Part shown: positions 25,504 through 33,903 of the stretch, in pieces
How positions within the stretch are numbered: the stretch's first letter is position 1
Layout of the letters: every line of letters begins with the position of its first letter
NCBI GenBank assembly: GCA_002307725.1
Contig: DBUB01000007.1
Coordinates: 49,931 to 113,930 of the forward strand
Reading direction: 5' to 3'
DNA: 64,000 bases
Source of the DNA: Alphaproteobacteria bacterium UBA1301
GTDB lineage: Bacteria > Pseudomonadota > Alphaproteobacteria > Micropepsales > Micropepsaceae
The notes under the pieces: model-generated
Told to the model about the DNA's origin: nothing
What the model saw: only the letters and a program-made list of their open reading frames with translations
Databases searched by the model: none
Translations under genes and position numbers: made by a program

Positions 25504-26606
25504 TACTCTCCCGGAACCAGGCTCCTATACACGGCCCCATAGGCTTCGCACATCGCTTCGACGGCGAAATTGGCGGCAACCCAGTCCCGCGCGGCGATAC
25601 CCCGGCGGACGACTTCGGCGCGATCTGCTGCGGCTTGGCGCAACGTCGCGGTGAACGCGGCGGCGCCGTCTTCCTTCGTCAGCCAGCCGGTGTGGCCATC
25701 CACCACGGCCTCGGGGATACCGCCTTGGCCGATCGCGATGGCGGGGCGCTGCATGGCTCCGGCTTCCAGGATCGACAGCGACAGGGCTTCCTCGCGGGTG
25801 CAGTTGATCACCGCATCGGCGGCGGCAATCACGGACCGCGGATCGGCAAGATGGCCATGGAACCGCACCCGTCCGCTGGCGCCACTGTGTTGTGCCAGAG
25901 TTTCAAGTTTGTGGCGCTCGGCGCCGTCGCCGACGATGTCGAGCTGCACCTCAGGCATCTGCGCCAGCGCGGCGATGGCGATTTCCAGCCGCTTGACCGG
26001 TTCCAGCCGCGCCACTGCCGCCACCGTAAAGGGACCATGTGCAGGCGGCGGCTCTGGTGCGAAACGCGTCAGATCGATGCCGTTATGGATCACGCAAATC
26101 CGCTCCGTCATCGCCGGTTCGATGGCCGCAACGATGCGGCCGACAAAAGCGCTGACGGCGACGATTTTGGTGGTGTGCTTCAGGGCCCAATGCCGATTCA
26201 AACCGCAGGTCGGGTCGCGGTAATGGCGTACGCCGTGTTCGGTGCGCACCAGCGGTAGAGCAAACCGCAACGCCGCGCGCGCGGCCAGCACATGTGAGCC
26301 GTAAGTATGGCAGTGCAGAATGTCGGGACGTTCGCGTTCGATCACCCGCCCGAGCCAGGCGATATCGGCAGGGCCATAGGAGCGCCACAGATAGGCAAAA
26401 GGATTTTCGTGCACGTCGCCGCGATCATGCACCGTCACGCCATCGTGACGGAAAAACGCCGTCAAATTACGATTAGGCGTGAGCAAAGCGAGTGTATGAT
26501 CGGCGTTGGAGGACGTGGGTCGCGCCGCAAGATCGGCGAGAAAACGTTCTGCGCCGCCAATCTGTCCGGCCACGACGATATGGAGAATCTTCAGCCGCCT
26601 CGTCAT
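25503..26606 (-). CDS. GT4 family glycosyltransferase
   Basis: A 367-residue GT-B glycosyltransferase. N-terminal KILHIVVAGQIGGAERFL and LHCHTYGSH mark the acceptor domain. The donor domain has VARLEPVKRLEIAI and a catalytic region EEALSLSILEAGAMQRPAI. The ATG at 26606 is chosen because GAAGG lies five bases upstream; a GTG at 26618 is less likely. It is first in a two-gene minus-strand operon and is divergent from the FemAB-like gene, so a bidirectional promoter lies in 26607-26780. Glycan role is inferred from the neighbourhood. Confidence 0.9.
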   Translation of the reverse strand: MTRRLKILHIVVAGQIGGAERFLADLAARPTSSNADHTLALLTPNRNLTAFFRHDGVTVHDRGDVHENPFAYLWRSYGPADIAWLGRVIERERPDILHCHTYGSHVLAARAALRFALPLVRTEHGVRHYRDPTCGLNRHWALKHTTKIVAVSAFVGRIVAAIEPAMTERICVIHNGIDLTRFAPEPPPAHGPFTVAAVARLEPVKRLEIAIAALAQMPEVQLDIVGDGAERHKLETLAQHSGASGRVRFHGHLADPRSVIAAADAVINCTREEALSLSILEAGAMQRPAIAIGQGGIPEAVVDGHTGWLTKEDGAAAFTATLRQAAADRAEVVRRGIAARDWVAANFAVEAMCEAYGAVYRSLVPGE

Positions 26607-26780
26607 CACAACCTTCACATTGTGTATTGCTGTGGCATAGGATGACCGGATTGCTCGGTTAAGACAGTTTGGGACAATTGTTCCGTATTAAGTTCTGCAG
26701 AAGTACGACGGAATCCACTGGTCTTCTGCGCTCAAAATAAAACTCTGCGCATTCGCGCGGTGACGCAAGGTAACGGCTGC

Positions 26781-27818
26781 ATGCACGCTTCGTCCGACGA
26801 ACCGTTACCTCTTCGCACCAGCTCTGCGCATCAGAACCTCGTAGCTGTCCTCGCGTCAAAATTGACCTTGGCCGATGGACGCGCTTACGACCAGTTCGTC
26901 GCAACCGCACCCGCTGGTCATTATACCCAGACCCGCGCTTGGGCCCGCGTTGCCACGGCCGGCCGGCCGTTCAAACCGCTCTATTTCCTTGCCCACCGCG
27001 GCGGGATGGTGGTCGGGGCGGGCCTCGTCCTGCGCACCCGCTTCGGCGTGGTGCCGCTGCCGGCTGCCCAGCTTGAGCGCGGACCAGTTTGTGCGAAACC
27101 CGAAGACTTGCCCGAGGTCTTGGCGGCGTTGCGCTATTGTTGCTTGGCCCGCGGCATCCTCCGGTTGTCGGTGATGCCTTACTGGACCGGAGACGGCCGG
27201 GCCAAGGCGGAAACCGTCCTGACTGCGGCCGGTTTTGCCGATTGCCAGCGCTTTTCTGGCCGCCATGTTCGCACCCTGCGTTTTGATCTGACCGCACTCG
27301 ATGCTGAAAAACCTTGGAACGCCAGTTTCTTATCAAAAGTCCGCCAGAATATCGGCCGGGCCAGCCGGGCTGGGGCGACGGTGCGGCCAGGGCGGCGGGA
27401 GGACCTCAAGGTGTTCCAGGCCATGCAAGCGTCGCTTCTCGCCCAAGAGGGTAAGAAGTCTCCGCCTGACACCTGGTATGAAGCCCTGGGTGACTATTTC
27501 CTTGGGCCCGGCGCGGCGATGTTCGTCTGTGACTTCGAAGGCGCGCCAGTTTCTGTCATTTTTATCACTTTGCACAATGGCATAGCGACGTATGCCTTGG
27601 GCGCAACTTCGGGCCACCTGCTGAAGTTCCCCAAGACGGTGCTACCCATGGCCGAGGCCATTTTGTGGGCCCGGCAAGCCGGCGCGCACACCTTCGACAT
27701 GGGCGGGGTCCCGATGAAAGGTGATCCCGACGCCAAGCGGGCCTCGATCGCCGAGTTCAAGCACAGCTACTCCCACACCGAGGCGCTCTTGGTTCGCGAA
27801 CACATGCGCTGGTTCTGA
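26781..27818 (+). CDS. FemAB/GNAT-like acyltransferase
   Basis: A 345-residue protein of the FemAB-like GNAT group. The second half has the acyltransferase core: SFLSKVRQNIGRASRAGATV, YEALGDYFLGPGAAMFVCDF, YALGATSGHLLKFPKT and FDMGGVP. Similar proteins occur in exopolysaccharide clusters next to polysaccharide deacetylases. It may add an aminoacyl or acyl group to an envelope glycan or lipid. The ATG at 26781 with CAAGG upstream is preferred to the GTG at 26760. It is followed 45 bases on by the deacetylase. Confidence 0.75.
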   Translation: MHASSDEPLPLRTSSAHQNLVAVLASKLTLADGRAYDQFVATAPAGHYTQTRAWARVATAGRPFKPLYFLAHRGGMVVGAGLVLRTRFGVVPLPAAQLERGPVCAKPEDLPEVLAALRYCCLARGILRLSVMPYWTGDGRAKAETVLTAAGFADCQRFSGRHVRTLRFDLTALDAEKPWNASFLSKVRQNIGRASRAGATVRPGRREDLKVFQAMQASLLAQEGKKSPPDTWYEALGDYFLGPGAAMFVCDFEGAPVSVIFITLHNGIATYALGATSGHLLKFPKTVLPMAEAILWARQAGAHTFDMGGVPMKGDPDAKRASIAEFKHSYSHTEALLVREHMRWF

Positions 27819-27863
27819 CCCACCATTTTTGGCAATATTCGGCCTGACCAACAGGGCACCTGC

Positions 27864-28820
27864 ATGGACGCCTATCTTTGCGTCTCGATCGACTGCGAAT
27901 GTGACAAGGGCGAAGGCTGGCGGGTGAAAAAGCCGCTCAGTTTCGCTGGGATTACGGCTGGCATCGCTGGCCGTCTGCAGCCTTTGTTTGCCCGGTTTGG
28001 CGCCAAACCGACCTATTTGTTGTCGCCGGAAGTCTTGCGCGATCCGGCGTCGGTCGAGTGCCTCAACGCCCTTACAGGCAGCGCCGAACTCGGCACCCAT
28101 CTGCACGGCGAATTCGTCGCGCCCGACGCCTTCGAACCCGACGAGACCACCGCTTTTCAGTGCAATTATCCGCCCCAGGTTGAGCGGCAGAAGCTGGAAG
28201 GGCTGACGGGCTTGTTCCAGACGGCGTTCGGCAAGCCCCCGCGGTCGTTCCGGGCCGGGCGTTTCGGCATTGGCGCCCATTCGCTGCCGTTTCTCGCCGA
28301 GCTTGGCTATGACGTCGATTCGAGCGTTAGTCCGCACAAGGATTGGACCAAGCAGGGCGCGCCTGCCGCCAGCTTCCGCGACGCGCCAACCCAGCCTTAT
28401 TGGCCGGTTTTTGCCGCGCCTGAACAGGCCGCCACCGAGCCCGGACCGCTCTTGGAAGTGCCTGTGACCATCCTGCCGTCCCGCCTTTCGCGTTTGCCGC
28501 TAATCGGGGCACGGATCGAGCCGCGCTGGCTGCGGCCGACCCGCGGTACGGCGGAGGGTCTGATGAACGTCGCGCGCGACGAACTGGCATGTGCCCGGGA
28601 GGCTGACCGGCCGGTGGTGCTCAATTGCATGTTCCACAATGTCGAGATCATACCGGGTCTCAGCCCCTATGCGAAAAATGAAGCCGAGGCCGATGCCATC
28701 TTGCAGCGATTGGCGGCTTTGCTCGCCTTTGCCCGCGGCGAGGGGATCGCTGTGGTCGGCCTCAGTGACATTGCGGACATCTTTGCCCAGGCGGGACCTT
28801 TTGCGCCGCTGCGCGGTTAA
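27864..28820 (+). CDS. Polysaccharide deacetylase (NodB-like)
   Basis: A 318-residue protein of the NodB/polysaccharide deacetylase superfamily. It has SIDCECD in place of the TFDD motif, LGTHLHGE (metal His motif), RAGRFGIG, and LGYDVDSSVSPH. No signal peptide is present, so action in the cytoplasm on lipid- or nucleotide-linked sugars is likely. It may deacetylate an N-acetylated sugar built by the nearby GT4 enzymes. The gene lies between FemAB-like and Lpt-like genes on one strand. Confidence 0.82.
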   Translation: MDAYLCVSIDCECDKGEGWRVKKPLSFAGITAGIAGRLQPLFARFGAKPTYLLSPEVLRDPASVECLNALTGSAELGTHLHGEFVAPDAFEPDETTAFQCNYPPQVERQKLEGLTGLFQTAFGKPPRSFRAGRFGIGAHSLPFLAELGYDVDSSVSPHKDWTKQGAPAASFRDAPTQPYWPVFAAPEQAATEPGPLLEVPVTILPSRLSRLPLIGARIEPRWLRPTRGTAEGLMNVARDELACAREADRPVVLNCMFHNVEIIPGLSPYAKNEAEADAILQRLAALLAFARGEGIAVVGLSDIADIFAQAGPFAPLRG

Positions 28821-28900
28821 CTGCTGCGACGCCCGCTCTGTACAGCAATCTCACCTGCCCTATATCATTGCGGCGCAGGCGATCTGGCACACCCTCAAGC

Positions 28901-29617
28901 ATGCTTTCGGTACAGCATTTGGTGAAGTCCCTCGGCGGGCGGCGAGTCATCGAGGACGTGACGCTCTGTGTTGAGCGTGGCGAAGTCGTCGGCTTGCTTG
29001 GACCCAATGGGGCGGGCAAATCGACCAGCTTCAAAATGCTGACCGGCCTCGCCGTGCCGGATTCGGGGACCATCGAACTGGACGGCGACGACATTACGTT
29101 TTTGCCATTTTACGAGCGGGCCCGGCGCGGCATTTCCTACCTGCCGCAGGATTCCTTCGTGCCGCGGTCCTTGAGTGTTGAGGCCAATCTCGAGATGGTG
29201 CTCGAAGCGCGCGAACCGTCGGCGGCGAGGCGCCGGGAGATCGCGACGGCTTTGTTCAAGCAGTTCCATCTCGAGGACCTGCGCAAGATGAGCGTCGGCA
29301 CCTTGTCGGGCGGACAGCGCCGCCGCAGCGAGATTGCCATCACGCTCGCTTGCGAGCCCAGCTTTGCGTTGCTCGACGAACCGTTTGCCCGCGTCGATCC
29401 GCAGGCCATCGACGAGATCGGCAATCTGATCCGCGCCATGACCGCGCGCGGCATCGGTATTCTCATCACTGATCACAATGCGCGCGAGCTGTTTCAGTTG
29501 GTCGATCGCGCCTATGTGATCGAAAGCGGGCGCGTCTTGGCGGAGGGCAATGCCGAAACGCTGATGAACGATCCGGACGTGCGCCGGGTCTATCTGGGCG
29601 AGGAGTTCCGGATATGA
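28901..29617 (+). CDS. LptB-like ABC ATPase
   Basis: A 238-residue ABC ATPase close to LptB: Walker A GPNGAGKST, Q-loop YLPQDSFVPRSLSVEANL, signature LSGGQRRRSEIA, Walker B FALLDEPFARVDP, and the LptB hallmark ITDHNARELF...DRAYVIESGRVLAEG. LptB drives lipopolysaccharide extraction from the inner membrane with LptF and LptG. Both partners follow here by ATGA overlap. The ATG at 28901 lacks a clear ribosome-binding site. Since the canonical lptB normally sits with lptA/lptC or rpoN, this is probably a second, dedicated copy (inference). Confidence 0.87.
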   Translation: MLSVQHLVKSLGGRRVIEDVTLCVERGEVVGLLGPNGAGKSTSFKMLTGLAVPDSGTIELDGDDITFLPFYERARRGISYLPQDSFVPRSLSVEANLEMVLEAREPSAARRREIATALFKQFHLEDLRKMSVGTLSGGQRRRSEIAITLACEPSFALLDEPFARVDPQAIDEIGNLIRAMTARGIGILITDHNARELFQLVDRAYVIESGRVLAEGNAETLMNDPDVRRVYLGEEFRI

Positions 29618-30861
29618 CCGGCGCGCCCAATACCGCTGCTGCAAGGTCCCGCACCCTCGGCGGGTTCCTGAAACGCCTCAGTGGGCCGTTCACGCTGCTT
29701 TACGCGCGCCGGTTCTTCGGTGGCGTGGCGCTTTTGGTCTTTATTGTGATGGTGCTGTTCGAGGCGGTGTTCGTCGCCGAGCGCTTCCCGATGGTGTTTC
29801 GCGCCGTCTACCAGAATCACGCCGATCCACGCGACATGGGATTCCTGCTCCTTTGCAACTCGACGCAAGTTGTCGATCTGGCGCTCGCCATCGCGGTTCT
29901 GGTCGGCACCTATTGGACGGCCTTGCGCATGCGCGAGAACCGCGAGCTTCTGGTGCTGGTGGCAGCGGGCACTGGTCCCTTCCAACTGATCGGATTGGCG
30001 CTCGCGGTCGCGGTTGTGGCGCTGGTCGCCTCACTTAGCGTGTCGAGCCTGCTCGATCCGGCCGCCCGCTTTGCCGAACGCGAGGTGTTATTTCAGGCCG
30101 AATTCCGTGGTCTTCGTACGGGCATCAACACTGGCCAATTCTATGACTTTCCGGGCCGCGTGGCGTTCGCCCCGGCGCGCCAATCGAGCGGCGGGCTGAT
30201 GGCCGCCAACCAGACACGCGGTCTGTTCGTTTATGAAGAGCTGAAGGAAGGCAAATTCCGCGTCGTCACCGCTGATCACGCCAGCCTCGAAGGTCCCGAT
30301 CGCGCGGGACGCATTCTCTTGAAGCTCGGCGGTTTCACCTCGCAGACCTTCGATCCTGCCGGCCAGCCTTGCCATGATTGCGGCGGCACCACGACCGGCC
30401 TGTCGCAAATGGCGACGCTCGCTGGCGACATCACTCAGGCGATGAAGGCCGATCAGCTCTTGTCGTTCGAGCCGCGCGGCGCCAATGCCGACGAGATGAC
30501 GGTCTTTAACCAATTTGCCGCCAAGGCCTATTCGACCGATCCGCGCCATCGCGAGGATATGCGCCTCCTCGGCGAGCGTCTGGCGCGCAGTTTCCTCTGC
30601 CTGCTTGCGCCGCTGATTGCGTTGGCCTGCGTCTGCTTGACCAATCGCGCGACCAATTATTTTGCCCTGCCGCTCGCCTGCATGGGGCTGATGAGCCTCA
30701 ACATCACCAGCGAGTGGCTGATCCGCGTCATCGTTCCCTTGGATCCGTGGGGCGCGCTGCGCACGCCGGCCCTTCTCACCCTCGTCATGGCCGCGCTTCT
30801 GCTTGCCGAAATTTTCCGTCAGCAGGGCAAGCTGGCGCAACCGCAATTGGGCCGGCCATGA
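29614..30861 (+). CDS. LptF/LptG-family permease (first subunit)
   Basis: A 415-residue YjgP/YjgQ-family membrane protein. It has three N-terminal transmembrane helices, a periplasmic beta-jellyroll (about 170-290) and three C-terminal helices. Recognisable parts are LLYARRFFGG..., ALRMRENRELLVLVAAGTG (coupling helix facing the ATPase) and the late helices LLAPLIALACVCL. The jellyroll contains CHDCGG, a cysteine pair unusual for LptF. It starts in the LptB-like stop (ATGA) and overlaps the next permease the same way. It should form half of a lipid-extracting transporter. Confidence 0.82.
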   Translation: MTGAPNTAAARSRTLGGFLKRLSGPFTLLYARRFFGGVALLVFIVMVLFEAVFVAERFPMVFRAVYQNHADPRDMGFLLLCNSTQVVDLALAIAVLVGTYWTALRMRENRELLVLVAAGTGPFQLIGLALAVAVVALVASLSVSSLLDPAARFAEREVLFQAEFRGLRTGINTGQFYDFPGRVAFAPARQSSGGLMAANQTRGLFVYEELKEGKFRVVTADHASLEGPDRAGRILLKLGGFTSQTFDPAGQPCHDCGGTTTGLSQMATLAGDITQAMKADQLLSFEPRGANADEMTVFNQFAAKAYSTDPRHREDMRLLGERLARSFLCLLAPLIALACVCLTNRATNYFALPLACMGLMSLNITSEWLIRVIVPLDPWGALRTPALLTLVMAALLLAEIFRQQGKLAQPQLGRP

Positions 30862-32078
30862 CCGAAGCAGGGCAAATCGCCGTGCCGCCGCGTCCGCACA
30901 TTGTGCTCGCCCCATTGGGACGGCATTCGCGCTACATGCTGGCCGGATACTTGCGCCACGTCCTGATCGTGTCCTCGATCCTGCTCGCCATCGCGCTCAC
31001 CATCGATCTGTGGCCGCAGTTCGCGCAAGTCGCGGCGAAAGGCAGCAACAATTTTTCCGCGGTGTGGAGCGTGGTGCGGTTCTCGGCCTTGCGCACGCCG
31101 GGCTTGGTCGCGCCGCTTTTGCCGTTCGCCACCTTCATCGGCGTGTTGTGGACCGAGGTCGCGCACACCCAATCGGGTGAGCGCATGCTGGTGTGGAATT
31201 CGGGACGCTCGCCGCTGCAATGCCTGTCGCCAGTGTTGCTCGCCGGACTCATTCTCGGCACCACTGATTTCGTCCTGGACGGTTATCTCGGTCCGGCTTC
31301 GATGGGCATTCAGATGACCGAACGGCTGGGGCGCGATGGCGATGCGCTCGCCCGCACCAAGCTGTCCGATCCGGCCTGGATGGCGGCGGGCGGTGGCATT
31401 CTCAGGGCACAAATTGAATTCGGGCCGCCGCCGGTTCTGCACAATGTGATGTTCTTTTTCCGCGATGCGAACGGCAAGCTCAGCGAAGTCGATATCGCTC
31501 CGGTGGCGCGCTGGGAAAAGGGCACCGACCGCTGGGTGATGCAGAACGGCCAGTATTGGAAAGCCGCGGGCAGGGAAGGTGTTCGCCAAACCGTCTTTTC
31601 GGGCCGGGCTACGCACCAGACCATGACGCCATTCGACGCCAAGGCGATCACGCTATCGATCGATCCATTGTGGTTCACCTGGTACGACCTGCAGCCGCAG
31701 TATATTCCGATGTCCGTTTTGGCGCAGCTTGCCGCCTCGGCTCGCGTGCCCGAAGCGCACGGCCAATACGAAACGCGACTGCATGTCGTGCTTGCCGAGG
31801 CCGTACTGCCCGGCATGATGGCGCTGCTCGCGTCATCCCTGGCGATGCTGTTCTTGGCGTACAGCACGCCGGCGCTGGCCTTGGTCGGCATCATGTTCGC
31901 CGGCTATATCGCGCATTTCGGCACCAAGGCATGCCTGATCATGGGCCAGAACGGCTACCTGGAGCCGGTGCTCGCCGGCTGGCTGGTGCCGGGATGCCTC
32001 TTGGCCGCCGTCACCGGCGTGTTCCTGCTGATCGAACTGCAGCGCAAGGGCACACGGAGCGCGATCGGAAAAGTGTGA
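30858..32078 (+). CDS. LptF/LptG-family permease (second subunit)
   Basis: A 406-residue partner permease with the same six-helix plus periplasmic-jellyroll layout: YLRHVLIVSSILLAIALTID, then TPGLVAPLLPFATFIGVLW, then TQSGERMLVWNSGRSPLQCL (coupling region). The C-terminal helices include GMMALLASSLAMLFLAY. The true ATG at 30858 overlaps the first permease stop. Its last codons and stop lie inside a palindromic repeat (32060-32100). With the LptB-like ATPase and the first permease it makes a complete inner-membrane LptB2FG-like unit; no LptA, LptC, LptD or LptE gene is nearby. Confidence 0.82.
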   Translation: MTEAGQIAVPPRPHIVLAPLGRHSRYMLAGYLRHVLIVSSILLAIALTIDLWPQFAQVAAKGSNNFSAVWSVVRFSALRTPGLVAPLLPFATFIGVLWTEVAHTQSGERMLVWNSGRSPLQCLSPVLLAGLILGTTDFVLDGYLGPASMGIQMTERLGRDGDALARTKLSDPAWMAAGGGILRAQIEFGPPPVLHNVMFFFRDANGKLSEVDIAPVARWEKGTDRWVMQNGQYWKAAGREGVRQTVFSGRATHQTMTPFDAKAITLSIDPLWFTWYDLQPQYIPMSVLAQLAASARVPEAHGQYETRLHVVLAEAVLPGMMALLASSLAMLFLAYSTPALALVGIMFAGYIAHFGTKACLIMGQNGYLEPVLAGWLVPGCLLAAVTGVFLLIELQRKGTRSAIGKV

Positions 32079-32100
32079 AGCGGTTTTCCGGCCAATCGCG
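32060..32100. repeat. Nested palindromic repeat, copy 1
   Basis: Outer arms CGCGAT/ATCGCG enclose inner arms GGAAAA/TTTTCC around a GTGTGAAGCGG centre. The stop codon of the LptG-like gene lies in the centre. A related copy with different outer arms is at 48451-48494. Palindromes of the GGAAAAGTG...GGTTTTCC kind are common in alphaproteobacterial genomes. Confidence 0.7.
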
Positions 32101-32119
32101 CGACCGTCAATAAATCTAT

Positions 32120-32713
32120 TTAGCGCCGGTTGATGTGCTCGCGTAGCGCTTTGCCGGTGCTGCGGTCGGTGCCGAACAAGTCGAGTTCCGGCACGTCGGG
32201 CATCAAGCCGTGATCATCGACTTCGAGATAGACGTAAGCGAGCTTGGCCCAGCGCTCGCCGAGCTTGCCGAAGACTTCCGGCTGACCGCGGCTATCAAGC
32301 CCAATATAGAGCGTACGCTCCGGCATGGCGGCAATCTTGAAACTGTAGGAACCGTTTGGCCCGTCATGTTTCACCGACTTGATGCCATAGGCCATCATCC
32401 GTTCCGGGAAATTGAGCTGCTTGATGTGGCCGTCGACGTTGTACCAGCGCCAATAGGCGACGATCGGCTGATCCTTATCGAGCTTGCCGTCCTTGTCGAG
32501 ATTGGCGCAGTAGACGACCGTGTTCGAATTGGACGAGCGCTCGACATAGAACACCTGGTTGGGTTCAGCGGGAATCGGATAATGCGGCTTCACCCGCAAC
32601 ACCGACTCCATCTCCGTGATCTGGCTCTTCATCTCTTTGGCCGCCGATGGCAGCGCCATGCAAACCACTGCCAAAAGAAGCGCGATCGAACACCGCCACG
32701 AATTTCTAGTCAC
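32120..32713 (-). CDS. DUF4833 exported protein
   Basis: A 197-residue protein with a signal peptide (ALLLAVVCMALPSAAK). The mature part fits DUF4833: NQVFYVERSSNSNTVVYCAN, DKDQPIVAYWRWYNVDGHI, then ERMMAYGIKSV. The function of DUF4833 is not established. The GTG start overlaps the stop of the upstream GT4 gene (GTGA), so it is translated together with two glycosyltransferases. A periplasmic role in envelope lipid or glycan handling is the best inference. It converges on the Lpt-like operon. Confidence 0.75.
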   Translation of the reverse strand: MTRNSWRCSIALLLAVVCMALPSAAKEMKSQITEMESVLRVKPHYPIPAEPNQVFYVERSSNSNTVVYCANLDKDGKLDKDQPIVAYWRWYNVDGHIKQLNFPERMMAYGIKSVKHDGPNGSYSFKIAAMPERTLYIGLDSRGQPEVFGKLGERWAKLAYVYLEVDDHGLMPDVPELDLFGTDRSTGKALREHINRR

Positions 32714-33903
32714 AGCGCACCCTCCTTAGGTTTTGCCGCACGGCGCTGATCGACCGCCGCGGTATAAAGGGCGAAGAGTTTTTCGAAATGGCTTTCGATG
32801 TCGCCGATGCGGTCGGCCGCAACGGCCTCTGCCGCCTGCGAAAGCCTGGCGCGGTCGCGTTCGAGGAGGGCGATCAGCGCCCGGGCGGCCGCCTCGGCGT
32901 CGCCTGGCGGATAGGTTTCGCTGCAGGCGGGATCGGCGAGATCGGCGGCGCCGCCGCTTGCAGGCACCACCACCGGCGTGCCGCAACACAAGGCTTCCGC
33001 CACCGCGAAGCCATAGGTCTCGGCACTCGAGCCGTGCAGCACCACGTCGGCGGAGGCGATGGTGCGAGCCAGCGTTGCGCGATCCTTGAGCCAGCCGGCG
33101 AGCGTGATGTGGCGAGCCTTGCCAGCGTGCGCTTCGATAGCACCGTGGATAAACCCGTCGCCGACGATATAAAGCCCCATCGGCCGCGTCTTCTGGGCTT
33201 TCGTCACCGCATCGATCAGCATGTCGACCCGCTTTTCGGGATGATGGCGGCCGACATTGAGCACCAGCGCTGCGTCGGGTCCAAGCCCGCATTGTGCCAA
33301 GAGTTCGGCGCGCAAGGTTTCATCGCGCAAACCTGGCTTGAACCAGTCGCGCTCGACCCCGAACGGCACCACATGCAGATTTTTGAGGCCATAGGTTTCG
33401 AACCGCCGCGCCAGCCAGGCGCCGGCCACGACGCAGCCGTCGAAGCGCGCATTCAGCCGGCGCAAATAGGTCCAGTACCAGCCGAACAAACTGTCGATGG
33501 TGTCCGGCTTCAGCTTGCCGGTCAGCAGAGTCTGGGGATAGACCGCGACCGGATCGGCATGCATGAACAGTATCTTCACCGCATCGCCGCGCCATTTCCC
33601 GGCGATGTATCCGCCGCGCCAGGGCGATGAGCCTTCCAGCACATCGGGCTTTTCCGCATCGATGAGCGCGAGCACGTCTCGCGCCCGCCAGAACATCCGG
33701 TAGTTCTTGTCGAACGGCAGTTGCGGGGTCTTGACCCAGATCAATTTTCCGCCGTCGCGGCTCTCGCTGCGGTTTTCCGTACCCGGCGCGATCACCGTCA
33801 GGGCATGGCCGAGCTTTGCCGCCACTTTGAACTTCTGGTCCACATAAGCACGCACCCCGCCGCCGGTCGGCGAATAGAATTCGGAGATATCGACGATCTT
33901 CAT
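32710..33903 (-). CDS. GT4 family glycosyltransferase
   Basis: A 397-residue GT-B enzyme. The N-terminus MKIVDISEFYSPTGGGVRAY resembles lipid glycosyltransferases of the sulfoquinovosyl/mannosyl group. The donor domain has NVGRHHPEKRVDMLIDAV and E-x7-E in ETYGFAVAEALCCGTPVVV. Its ATG overlaps the stop of the upstream GT4 (ATGA), and its own stop overlaps the DUF4833 start. Two coupled lipid-type GT4s near a ceramide-synthase-like gene suggest glycosylation of a sphingolipid head group; this is inference. Confidence 0.88.
   Translation of the reverse strand: MKIVDISEFYSPTGGGVRAYVDQKFKVAAKLGHALTVIAPGTENRSESRDGGKLIWVKTPQLPFDKNYRMFWRARDVLALIDAEKPDVLEGSSPWRGGYIAGKWRGDAVKILFMHADPVAVYPQTLLTGKLKPDTIDSLFGWYWTYLRRLNARFDGCVVAGAWLARRFETYGLKNLHVVPFGVERDWFKPGLRDETLRAELLAQCGLGPDAALVLNVGRHHPEKRVDMLIDAVTKAQKTRPMGLYIVGDGFIHGAIEAHAGKARHITLAGWLKDRATLARTIASADVVLHGSSAETYGFAVAEALCCGTPVVVPASGGAADLADPACSETYPPGDAEAAARALIALLERDRARLSQAAEAVAADRIGDIESHFEKLFALYTAAVDQRRAAKPKEGAL

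Noticed and set aside
33768..33780. Third copy of the GGAAAA/TTTTCC palindrome
   Set aside because: Only a GCGGTTTTCC half is present inside a glycosyltransferase gene, without a matching arm.
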